Source: JBCBEX01 sp038528235 (GTDB lineage: Bacteria > Bacteroidota > Rhodothermia > Rhodothermales > Rubricoccaceae). From it: DNA of 17,460 nt. The stretch is from NCBI GenBank assembly GCA_038528235.1, contig JBCBEX010000086.1, forward strand, positions 1 to 17,460, in the 5' to 3' direction. Position numbers and translations under genes: made by a program. The notes under the pieces are model-generated. The model searched no databases. It worked only from the letters and a program-made list of their open reading frames with translations, and was not told the DNA's origin. Position 1 is the first letter of the stretch; every line of letters starts with the position of its first letter. Positions 6,155 to 13,388 of this stretch are shown here, piece by piece.

Positions 6155-9061
6155 CTAGACTGCGAGTTGGCGCTTCTCCTCAACGATCTCGAACACCTCA
6201 ATCTGGTCGCCCACCTTGATGTCGTTGAACCCGTCAATGTTGAGACCGCACTCATAGCCCGCTGCGACTTCACGGACGTCGTCCTTGAAGCGCTTCAGTG
6301 AGCCGATGTTGCCCGTGTAGACCACGACACCGTCGCGGATGAGACGGACGCGGTCCGAACGGCGGATCTTCCCGTCGAGCACGTAGCAGCCGGCAATGGT
6401 CCCCACTTTCGGAATGCGGAACGTCTCGCGGATTTCGACTGAGCCGAGGACGATTTCTTTCTCCTCTGGTGAGAGCAGGCCTTCGAGGGCGTCGCGGACG
6501 TCCTGGATGGCGTCGTATATGACCGAGTAGGTACGGATATCGATTTCTTCGCGCTCAGCAGCGAGCCGGGCGTTCGCCATCGGGCGCACCTGGAAGCCCA
6601 GGATGATCGCGTCCGAGGCTGCGGCGAGCATCACGTCGCTCTCTGAAATCGCACCGACGCCGGTGTGGATGATGTCTACCACGACCTCGTCGCTCTGGAT
6701 CTTCATCAGCGAGTCGGCAAGCGCCTCGACGGAGCCGCCCACATCACCCTTGATGATGAGGTTGAGCGAGGTGAGCTGCCCGAGCGCCATGCGGCGCGAC
6801 AGTTCGGCCAGCGAGACGTGCTTCGACTGGTGCATGGCCTGCTCCCGCTGGAGCTGCTGGCGCTTCGACGCGATATCGCGTGCCTCGCGCTCGTCCTCGC
6901 GAACGAGGAAACGGTCGCCCACGTCCGGCTGGCCGTCCCAGCCGAGTACGAGCACCGGCGTGCTGGGCCCGGCAATTTCGACACGTTGGTCACGCTCGTT
7001 GAACATCGCGCGGACGCGGCCTGAGTTGGTGCCCGCCACGTAGGCATCGCCCGTGCGGAGCGTCCCGTTCTGGACGAGCACCGTCGAGACGACGCCACGG
7101 CCCTTGTCGAGACGCGACTCGATGATGGTACCGAGAGCTTCGCGGTCCGGGTTCGCCTTTAGATCGAGTAGTTCGGCCTCGATCAGCACCTTCTCCAAAA
7201 GCGTGTCCACGCCTTCGCCGGTAATCGCCGAGACGTATTCGCACTGCACGCTGCCGCCGTACTGCTCCACGAGCACGTTCTGGTCGGACAGCTGCTGGAG
7301 GATCCGGTCAGGGTTCGCGTCCGGCTTGTCGATCTTGTTGAGCGCCACGACCAGGGGAACGCCTGCAGCGCGGGCGTGGCTGATGGCCTCGATGGTCTGC
7401 GGCATCACCTCGTCGTCGGCAGCGACCACGAGGATCACGATGTCCGTCACCTGCGCACCGCGCGCGCGCATGGCGGTAAAGGCTTCGTGACCGGGCGTGT
7501 CGAGGAACGCGATTTCGCGCCCGTCGCCCACCTCGCCCACATCCACCTTATAGGCGCCGATGTGCTGGGTGATGCCACCGGCCTCGCCCGCGACGACATT
7601 GGCGCTACGGATATAGTCGAGCAGGGACGTTTTGCCGTGATCGACGTGACCCATGATGGTCACGACCGGGGAACGGCCTTGCAGGTCCTCCTCGGCGTCC
7701 TCCTCGATATCCACGTCCACCTCGTCGAGGTCGGACAGGAACTCGACGTCCATGTCGAACTCGTCGGCGAGCAGCACGATCGTGTCAGCGTCGAGGCGCT
7801 GGTTGATCGAGATCATCAGGCCGTTCGAGAAGCCTTTCTGGATGACCTCGTTGACCGGCACACCCATCAGGTCGGCGAGTTCGCCCGTGGAGATGAACTC
7901 CATGAGGCGGAGCAGCGACTGCTCCTCCTCCATGCGTGCCTCGGCGGCCTCGCGCTCGGCGGCGCGCTGGTCGCGGCGCTCGCGGCGGCGCTTCTGACGC
8001 GCGCGGCTAGCACCCTGCTGAATCTGGTTGAGGGTCTCCTGGAGGTTTGACTCGACCTCGTCCTCGTTGACGACGGGTCCGCGCTTGCCGCGCTTCTTTG
8101 CCTTCGACTTGGTCGAGGCGCTCTTTGCGTTGCGGTCGTCGCTGCTGGCCTCGGTGCCCCCTTTGCGCTTGCGCTTGCGGCGGCTGCGGCCGAGGTCCAT
8201 CGACGAGAGATCGATCTTACCGATCACCTTGGTTCCAGTCAACTCGAATCGGTCGGCGCGGAGCACGCCTTGCTCGTCAAGCTCTCCGTCGAGTTCGCCT
8301 TCGCCCTCGACCTCTGCGTCGGGATCGGTGCCCACGTCGCTAGTCTCGGTCTCGCCGTCAGCTAGCTCAGCCTCAGGATCGACATCGGATGGGTCGTCAA
8401 CCGTGGCAGCGGCGTCAGCCTCAGGTTCAGAAGTCGACGTGGGCTGGACATCGGTAGCCTCAGCAACAGACTGATCCGCTTCGGCAGCAGCCTCCGCTGT
8501 GGGAGCTTCGGCGACCACAGCGTCGGCATCGGCGTCAGCCACAGCCTCGTCAGTGTCACCCAGTGCCTCGGGTGTGGCCGCCTCGACGGCGGCGCCCTGC
8601 GACTCTTCGAGGGCCTCGTTCGCACTGGGCTCCTCGGCTGGCACCTCGGCATCAGACACTTCGTTCGACGACTCGACCGTCGGTGCCTCGACCGTCGGCA
8701 CCTCAGCAGTCGGTGCCTCGGCGACGGGTGCCTCGGTGGCCGGCTCGGGCTCGGCAGGTGCTTCCTCTTGGACTGGTGGCGCAGCAGGCTCGTCGCCCCC
8801 TTCCTCGGCGCGAGCCTGGGCTTCACGCTGCTGCCGCTTGGCTTCCACGCGTGCCGCAGCCTCAGCGTCGTCGGAGTAGACCACCTTCAAGATGTCATAC
8901 ATCTCGGGCGTGAGCTTCCCGTTCGGGTCGCCCGCAGCCAGCTTGCCCTCCAACACGAACCCCTTGTCTTCCAGGGTTTCGATGAGGGTGCCGATGGCAA
9001 CGTTAAACTCTTTGACCGCCTTAAACAGGCGAACGCCTTTGGCCTTTTTGGTTGTGGGCAT
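6155..9061 (-). CDS. infB: Translation initiation factor IF-2
   Basis: IF-2 is the GTPase that positions initiator tRNA on the 30S subunit and promotes 50S joining. The 968-residue product starts with an IF2_N domain (VRLFKAVKEFNVAIGTLIETL, about 10-60). A long Glu/Ala/Asp-rich low-complexity arm (about 75-265) includes a pentapeptide repeat. A basic linker (RRKRKRKGG to RQKRRRERRDQR, about 293-370) and a second IF2_N-like domain (about 385-450) follow. The GTPase domain shows GHVDHGKTS near 470, DTPGHEAF near 524 and NKID near 577, and domains II-IV run to the C-terminus (ending RQLAV). The long arm makes it larger than the E. coli protein (890 residues). It lies 40 nt downstream of nusA in the conserved operon and is followed by a terminator-like hairpin before rbfA. 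No Shine-Dalgarno precedes its ATG. Confidence 0.97.
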   Translation of the reverse strand: MPTTKKAKGVRLFKAVKEFNVAIGTLIETLEDKGFVLEGKLAAGDPNGKLTPEMYDILKVVYSDDAEAAARVEAKRQQREAQARAEEGGDEPAAPPVQEEAPAEPEPATEAPVAEAPTAEVPTVEAPTVESSNEVSDAEVPAEEPSANEALEESQGAAVEAATPEALGDTDEAVADADADAVVAEAPTAEAAAEADQSVAEATDVQPTSTSEPEADAAATVDDPSDVDPEAELADGETETSDVGTDPDAEVEGEGELDGELDEQGVLRADRFELTGTKVIGKIDLSSMDLGRSRRKRKRKGGTEASSDDRNAKSASTKSKAKKRGKRGPVVNEDEVESNLQETLNQIQQGASRARQKRRRERRDQRAAEREAAEARMEEEQSLLRLMEFISTGELADLMGVPVNEVIQKGFSNGLMISINQRLDADTIVLLADEFDMDVEFLSDLDEVDVDIEEDAEEDLQGRSPVVTIMGHVDHGKTSLLDYIRSANVVAGEAGGITQHIGAYKVDVGEVGDGREIAFLDTPGHEAFTAMRARGAQVTDIVILVVAADDEVMPQTIEAISHARAAGVPLVVALNKIDKPDANPDRILQQLSDQNVLVEQYGGSVQCEYVSAITGEGVDTLLEKVLIEAELLDLKANPDREALGTIIESRLDKGRGVVSTVLVQNGTLRTGDAYVAGTNSGRVRAMFNERDQRVEIAGPSTPVLVLGWDGQPDVGDRFLVREDEREARDIASKRQQLQREQAMHQSKHVSLAELSRRMALGQLTSLNLIIKGDVGGSVEALADSLMKIQSDEVVVDIIHTGVGAISESDVMLAAASDAIILGFQVRPMANARLAAEREEIDIRTYSVIYDAIQDVRDALEGLLSPEEKEIVLGSVEIRETFRIPKVGTIAGCYVLDGKIRRSDRVRLIRDGVVVYTGNIGSLKRFKDDVREVAAGYECGLNIDGFNDIKVGDQIEVFEIVEEKRQLAV
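8671..8745 (-). repeat. 15-bp tandem repeat inside infB (five units)
   Basis: Five consecutive 15-bp units (8671-8685, 8686-8700, 8701-8715, 8716-8730, 8731-8745) resemble cctcgaccgtcggtg. The first two differ at only two positions, the others are more diverged. On the minus strand they encode the IF-2 pentapeptide series PATEA-PVAEA-PTAEV-PTVEA-PTVES, so the reading frame is kept whatever the copy number. Confidence 0.75.
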
Positions 9062-9101
9062 ACAGATGGTGTTGGTGAGCAGCGGGAGCTAGGCGGGCGA
9101 C

Positions 9102-10544
9102 TTACGCCGGCATGGTCGTTTCGTCAGCGGAGGGCGTGGCCGTAGGTGCTTCACCGTCAGGCGCGCCGTTGGTTTCGTCGGCGGTGTTCTCGGTCGCTTC
9201 TTCTTTTGCTGCCTCGGCCTGCGCCGCGGCCTCTCGTTCCTCTGCGAACGCATCGCCGGAGTTACCGCCAGCAATCTTGGCGAGGGCTGCCGCCGCCTCT
9301 TCGTCGAACTCTGCCTTCATGATGAGCATGATCTTTTCGGCCGTCACGGTCTCAATTTCGGCACGACGGGCGAGCTCGGATGCGGAGAGTTCGAGCACGG
9401 CCTTGGCGCTGTCGCAGCCGATGTTGTGCAACCGCTGGATGATCTCGGAAGGGATGACATCGGCGAACTCTTCGATGTCGATGTCCTCCTCTTCCTCCTT
9501 GATGTCGCGGTATACGTCGATCTCGTAGCCGACGAGGCGGCTCGCGAGGCGGATGTTCTGCCCGCCACGGCCGATGGCCATGGAGACTTCGTCGGCGGCT
9601 ACGGTCACGCGCGCGCGCGGCGGGTCGAGGTCGTCTTTGAGCTCGACTTTGATCGGATTTGCCGGGGCGAGGGAGCGCTTGATAAACTCGATCGTGTCAG
9701 GCGTCCACGGCACCACATCGATGTTCTCACCGCCAAGTTCGCGCACGACGGCGTGGATGCGGCTGCCCTTCACGCCAACGCATGCGCCGACGGGATCAAC
9801 GCGGTCGTCGTGGCTGACAACGGCCACCTTAGCACGGTCGCCGGGCTCACGCACCACTTTCTTGATCTCGACGATGCCGTCGTAGATCTCAGGCACTTCC
9901 AGCTCAAAGAGCCGCTCGATGAAAACGGGCGCCGTCCGGGAGATGACGACCTGCGGGCCGGGACCTTCCTCACGCACTTCATGCACGACCGCGCGGAGCA
10001 TGTCGCCCTTGCGGTAGCGGTCTTTGTGGTAGATCTGCTCGCCGCGGGGCAGCACGAGCTCCACCTTGTTGTGGATGATTAGCACCTCACGGCGGCGCGT
10101 CTGGTAGATCTCACCGACGACGATTTCGCCGACGAGTTGGCTGTACTCTTTGAAGACGTTCTCGCGCTCGATGTCGCGGATGCGCTGGCGGAACGTCTGG
10201 AGAGCGGTCTGGACCGCGCGGCGTCCAAAGTCGTCGATGGCGATGGTCTGGGCTACCTCCTCCTCAACCTCGTAGTCCTCGTCGATTTCGAGCGCGTCGG
10301 AAAGCTCGATCTGCGTGACGGGGTCTTCGAGATCCATGTCCTCGACTACCTCACGTATATGGATGATCTGGATGTCGCCGTTGTCGGGGTTCATGATGAC
10401 CTCGAATGCTTCAGGGTCATCGGCCCCGTAGCGTTTGCGGATCATCGCCCGGAACACGTCCTCCACGATGAGTTGGAGCGAGTCGCGGTCGATGTCTTTT
10501 TCGCGAGCGATCTCGGCGAAGCTTGAAACGATGCTCTGCTGCAT
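9102..10544 (-). CDS. nusA: Transcription termination/antitermination factor NusA
   Basis: NusA binds RNA polymerase and nascent RNA and modulates pausing, hairpin-dependent termination and antitermination. The 480-residue product shows an N-terminal polymerase-binding domain (about 1-125), an S1 domain (about 137-205, GEIVVGEIYQTRRREVLIIH), KH1 with the GVKGSRI loop (about 258-264), KH2 with the GRGGQNI loop (about 335), and a helix-hairpin-helix-like segment (about 370-430, IIQRLHNIGCDSAKAVLELS). The C-terminus is an Ala/Glu/Thr-rich acidic tail of roughly 50 residues instead of the E. coli AR2 repeat. The ATG at 10544 gives the usual N-terminus. The gene lies 49 nt after rimP and 40 nt before infB. 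Hairpins before rimP and before rbfA suggest that its product could feed back on its own operon, which is inference. Confidence 0.96.
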   Translation of the reverse strand: MQQSIVSSFAEIAREKDIDRDSLQLIVEDVFRAMIRKRYGADDPEAFEVIMNPDNGDIQIIHIREVVEDMDLEDPVTQIELSDALEIDEDYEVEEEVAQTIAIDDFGRRAVQTALQTFRQRIRDIERENVFKEYSQLVGEIVVGEIYQTRRREVLIIHNKVELVLPRGEQIYHKDRYRKGDMLRAVVHEVREEGPGPQVVISRTAPVFIERLFELEVPEIYDGIVEIKKVVREPGDRAKVAVVSHDDRVDPVGACVGVKGSRIHAVVRELGGENIDVVPWTPDTIEFIKRSLAPANPIKVELKDDLDPPRARVTVAADEVSMAIGRGGQNIRLASRLVGYEIDVYRDIKEEEEDIDIEEFADVIPSEIIQRLHNIGCDSAKAVLELSASELARRAEIETVTAEKIMLIMKAEFDEEAAAALAKIAGGNSGDAFAEEREAAAQAEAAKEEATENTADETNGAPDGEAPTATPSADETTMPA

Positions 10545-10593
10545 AAATGCGGGACGAAGGAGAGAGTCAGGTCGTCAGGGTGGGTGTGCGTGC

Positions 10594-11079
10594 CTACCAA
10601 GGTAGCTGGACCTTGGCATCGATCAGGTTCGCTGTGGAAATCTCAACAGCGCCGGCAGTACCGGCTGGCGCAAGGTGGAGCACGTTAGAGTCGGCGGCTG
10701 TCAGTTCGCCCGACACGGAGGCCGGCTCACCGTCGGCGCCGACATAGTTCACGGTCAAGGTCCGACCGACGTGCCGGGGAAATTGGCGCACCTGCGTCAG
10801 GGGGCGCTCTGCTCCAGGCGACGAGACGTCCAGGCGATAGCGGCCTTTGACGAGGTCATCGTGGTCTAGAGCAGCGGAGAGCGCACGGCTCACCGCGGCG
10901 GCCGCGTCGAGACTGATGCCCTCGTCGGTGTCAACGAAAACCGAGACGACGCGAGAGCCCTGGTAGCCACGCACCTCGACATCGACGACGTATGCGTCCG
11001 GCGCCGCCTCCGCAGCGGCAGCAACGGCCAGACGGTGGATCGCGTCGGTGAGGGAGTCAGTGGATGTGCTGGAAGGCAC
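10594..11079 (-). CDS. rimP: Ribosome maturation factor RimP
   Basis: RimP assists maturation of the 30S subunit. The product of about 161 residues has the N-terminal alpha/beta domain with VVDVEVRGYQGSRVVSVFVD, the family signature YRLDVSSPGAERPLT, and a C-terminal Sm-like barrel ending AKVQLPW. The start is uncertain. I chose the GTG at 11079, which gives normal family length; TTG codons at 11085 and 11091 are alternatives. An upstream in-frame ATG at 11190 would add 37 atypical residues and place a strong terminator-like hairpin (11111-11140) inside the coding sequence, so I rejected it. It heads the rimP-nusA-infB-rbfA operon, 49 nt before nusA. Confidence 0.88.
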   Translation of the reverse strand: MPSSTSTDSLTDAIHRLAVAAAAEAAPDAYVVDVEVRGYQGSRVVSVFVDTDEGISLDAAAAVSRALSAALDHDDLVKGRYRLDVSSPGAERPLTQVRQFPRHVGRTLTVNYVGADGEPASVSGELTAADSNVLHLAPAGTAGAVEISTANLIDAKVQLPW

Positions 11080-11110
11080 CGGCAAGCTCAATGTGAAAAC
11101 AGGAGGCACG

Positions 11111-11140
11111 AAAAACGCCCGTTCGGGCGAACAGGCGTTT
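11111..11140 (-). terminator. Intrinsic-terminator-like hairpin just upstream of rimP (possible attenuator)
   Basis: On the minus strand a 12-bp stem with one G-U wobble (arms 11140-11129 and 11124-11113, loop GCCC) runs straight into TTTTT (11115-11111). It ends 20-32 nt before the candidate rimP start codons, so no promoter fits between it and rimP. Either the transcript of the upstream peptidase gene ends here and rimP mRNA must read through it, or it is an attenuator in the rimP leader. Confidence 0.7.
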
Positions 11141-11348
11141 ACGACAGGGTTGGAACGTAAACGTAGCCGAGGTGATCGCTTATCAGGCACGATCGGCTCG
11201 ACGCACGCCCTTTTGGGCGGTCATGCTGTAGCGCCCAACGGGAGCCCTCAAGATAGGACGTTTCACCCCGGTGCGCTAGAAAGGACGGCGGAGAAAGTAC
11301 CCTAGCTCCCGCTGCATGTTTCATCACGAAACCGTGCAGACCCACGCG
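11141..11348 (-). other. Leader/intergenic region between the peptidase gene and rimP
   Basis: About 208 nt carry no convincing gene. I see a 5-bp hairpin CGCCC-AAAA-GGGCG (11219-11206, minus strand) whose GGGCG could alternatively pair with the CGCCC around the loop of the hairpin at 11111-11140. There is also a small dyad GTTTC-5-GAAAC near 11319-11333. A promoter for rimP probably lies here, but the candidates (TATCTT near 11250, TACGTTTA near 11160) are weak. No tRNA was found, although some bacteria have one ahead of rimP. The frame downstream of the peptidase stop stays open to 11139 but shows no recognisable protein. Confidence 0.5.
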
Positions 11349-13388
11349 CTAGTCCCGTCGCACGCCCTCTACTTCGACCCCGGCCAGGGCTGTTCGTCCT
11401 TGCGCCACGCGCTGGATGCCGTCCCATCCCCGCCCGGGATCCACCGGCCCCAGACGTGCCTGGTCGCCGATCAGCTCTCCGGCCACGCGGATCGCGGTAC
11501 CCGCCCCCATGCTCAAGGTCGCGCCCGTTTTCAGTTCCAGGCGCCCGCCCGGTTCTATCTGGATACCGCCATGTACCGACACCGACACGTTTTCCTCCAC
11601 GATGAGGACGCCTCCCTCGGCGACGACGAGGTGCCCCTCAAGCACGAGCCCATCGCTCCCATCGTCCATCCACGAGGACTCGCGCACCGTAAGCGTGTCG
11701 GCGGTTCGCACGTCCTGTACGTAGTCGAACGTGATGGAACCGACCGAGCGGTTCGCGTAGCGCATGCCTGTGAAGGCTGGCCACGCGCCCAGGCGCACTG
11801 CCTGCGGTACATCACGCTGAAAGGTGGTGCCGAAGCTGTTCGGGCGCGTCCAGGGCGTCAATTGTCGTACCTGGTCTGGGTCCCAGAGGTCGCCGTCGAA
11901 GACCTCGGCGGCCTCGACGCCCTCTCCCGCGGTGACCTGCTCGCAGGACTGGAGCCCTTCAAGACCGTTGTCCGCGGGGACCACGTCACGCCGAGCATTG
12001 TGTGGTGCCTCTAAGCGATGCACGACCCGCTCCACGAGCAAACCCGTATCGTGTGGCCCTCCCGTTTCGACAGGGCGACAGCCAGAACAGGTCTTCGATA
12101 CCGTCGTGTTTGCCACAGTAGGCACCGAATAAAAGGTGGACTGTTGGAGATTCGAGAGATACAGGGCTTCGGCTAGGCGCTCGGGCCGTCCGCGTGGAGT
12201 CCTCCCTGGCGGGAGCGGGATCTCGCCCTGCGCGTAGTCGAGCCGCACACAATCGCCGGTTGTTACCACGTCACGGAGCGTCACCGTGGTGTCACGCTGC
12301 AGCGCGGGACAGTCGATCCATGCCGCCCCGTCCGGAGCTTTCTGCGAGAGCATCGCGCGCTCGAACGCCGACATCGAGACGGTCTTGATCGCCTCGTGCC
12401 GAGCAGCGCCGATGCCGAGCATCAGAGCGTAGCCGGTAGTCATGTCGGCGTAGTAGGTCCCCAGCGAGTCGGCACGAGGCACGTTGGGGACGAGGTTGCC
12501 TGCAATCGGAGATAGGTGGCCACCGTACCACTGGTGTGCGTTGAACAGGTCGTGTCCATACTCGTGCGCGAAGATTTTGATGAGCGCGCGCACGGGGTCC
12601 AAGCCCTGGTAGCGGTTGAACGAACCGGCACAGTCGCCACAGATGCCGACGCCGTCGAACGACGGGCCGCCGGGTGCTTCGCTGAACCCGAGCGTAGAGA
12701 CGCCGTCGGCCCGCTCCAGGGCGATGAAGTCCGACCCCGTCGAGCGTACCACAAAGAACACTTGATCGAGGTGTCCGTCTCCGTCGCCGTCATACTGCTG
12801 GAAGTCGATCTGGTCGTCGAGCGCCAAGAGCGCTTCGCGTGTGACCCGTCCGTGGTCGATCACCCGGGATTGTGCCTGCCCCCGGGTAAAGCGATAGTGC
12901 GACCGCGGGTACTCGGTCACATAGCCGAAGGCGTCGCCCGTCAGGATATAGTGCCCGCCGGACTGGAGCAGGAAGTACTCCGTAAGCGAACTGTCCGGCA
13001 CCACCGAGGCACGCGTCGAGGCCAGGAGCGAGTCGGCGAAGGACGGGCTGAGAGCCGACGAGGGCCACGCGAGCGATCCGCCTGCGCACGTGCCATCGGA
13101 TGTGTCGTCCTCAAACCGAACAAAGATGACCAGCGAGCGCACTTCGCCTGTGAGCGGCGGTGGCCGGTTCCGGCAGCTACAGCGGTACCTCCGTGCCGAG
13201 CGGTCGCTGTTCGTGTCATCATCAAGCGCCTGGACGGCCCCACTCTGAGCGCGTGTAGGCGTCGTCGCGAGGACACACCCGAAGAGGAGCAACGCCGTGA
13301 AAAGACCGCGCGTGCCCAGGCGCAACAGAAGGCGCCACGACCGTGTGCTAAGCCACCTCTGAGGGCGCTGGGTAGAGCACCGTGTCAT
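11349..13388 (-). CDS. Secreted M6-like zinc metallopeptidase with C-terminal beta-rich region
   Basis: The 679-residue product begins with an Arg-rich n-region and a signal peptide (LFTALLLFGCVLATTPTRAQ), so it should be exported. The catalytic region shows HEYGH at 275-279 in IFAHEYGHDLFNAHQW, the zinc-binding HExxH with the general-base glutamate. About 80 residues earlier is a calcium-type loop DGDGDGHLD, as in immune-inhibitor-A-like M6 peptidases, and GYALMLG and SAFERAML follow as in that family. The last 140 residues are short strands (LVLEGHLVVAEGGVLIVEENVSV and on) resembling a beta-helix or G8-like stalk. That repeat pattern stops abruptly at VEVEGVRRD, so the protein may be truncated. 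I chose the ATG at 13388, which overlaps the nadB 3' end by 41 nt. An in-frame ATG at 13508 would lie deep inside nadB and add an unlikely leader. Its substrate is unknown. Confidence 0.78.
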   Translation of the reverse strand: MTRCSTQRPQRWLSTRSWRLLLRLGTRGLFTALLLFGCVLATTPTRAQSGAVQALDDDTNSDRSARRYRCSCRNRPPPLTGEVRSLVIFVRFEDDTSDGTCAGGSLAWPSSALSPSFADSLLASTRASVVPDSSLTEYFLLQSGGHYILTGDAFGYVTEYPRSHYRFTRGQAQSRVIDHGRVTREALLALDDQIDFQQYDGDGDGHLDQVFFVVRSTGSDFIALERADGVSTLGFSEAPGGPSFDGVGICGDCAGSFNRYQGLDPVRALIKIFAHEYGHDLFNAHQWYGGHLSPIAGNLVPNVPRADSLGTYYADMTTGYALMLGIGAARHEAIKTVSMSAFERAMLSQKAPDGAAWIDCPALQRDTTVTLRDVVTTGDCVRLDYAQGEIPLPPGRTPRGRPERLAEALYLSNLQQSTFYSVPTVANTTVSKTCSGCRPVETGGPHDTGLLVERVVHRLEAPHNARRDVVPADNGLEGLQSCEQVTAGEGVEAAEVFDGDLWDPDQVRQLTPWTRPNSFGTTFQRDVPQAVRLGAWPAFTGMRYANRSVGSITFDYVQDVRTADTLTVRESSWMDDGSDGLVLEGHLVVAEGGVLIVEENVSVSVHGGIQIEPGGRLELKTGATLSMGAGTAIRVAGELIGDQARLGPVDPGRGWDGIQRVAQGRTALAGVEVEGVRRD

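Noticed and set aside
7376..8474. Long plus-strand open frames opposite infB
   Set aside because: They are shadows of the IF-2 gene: composition is His/Val/Asp- or Ser/Arg-rich and low-complexity, with no domain.
11139..11345. In-frame open stretch after the peptidase stop (68 codons)
   Set aside because: It contains the rimP leader hairpins, is Arg/Ser/Leu-rich, and does not continue the beta-strand pattern of the peptidase tail.
11141..11348. Possible tRNA upstream of rimP, as in the E. coli metY-rimP arrangement
   Set aside because: I found no GGTTCRANNCC T-arm, no acceptor pairing and no anticodon arm on either strand.
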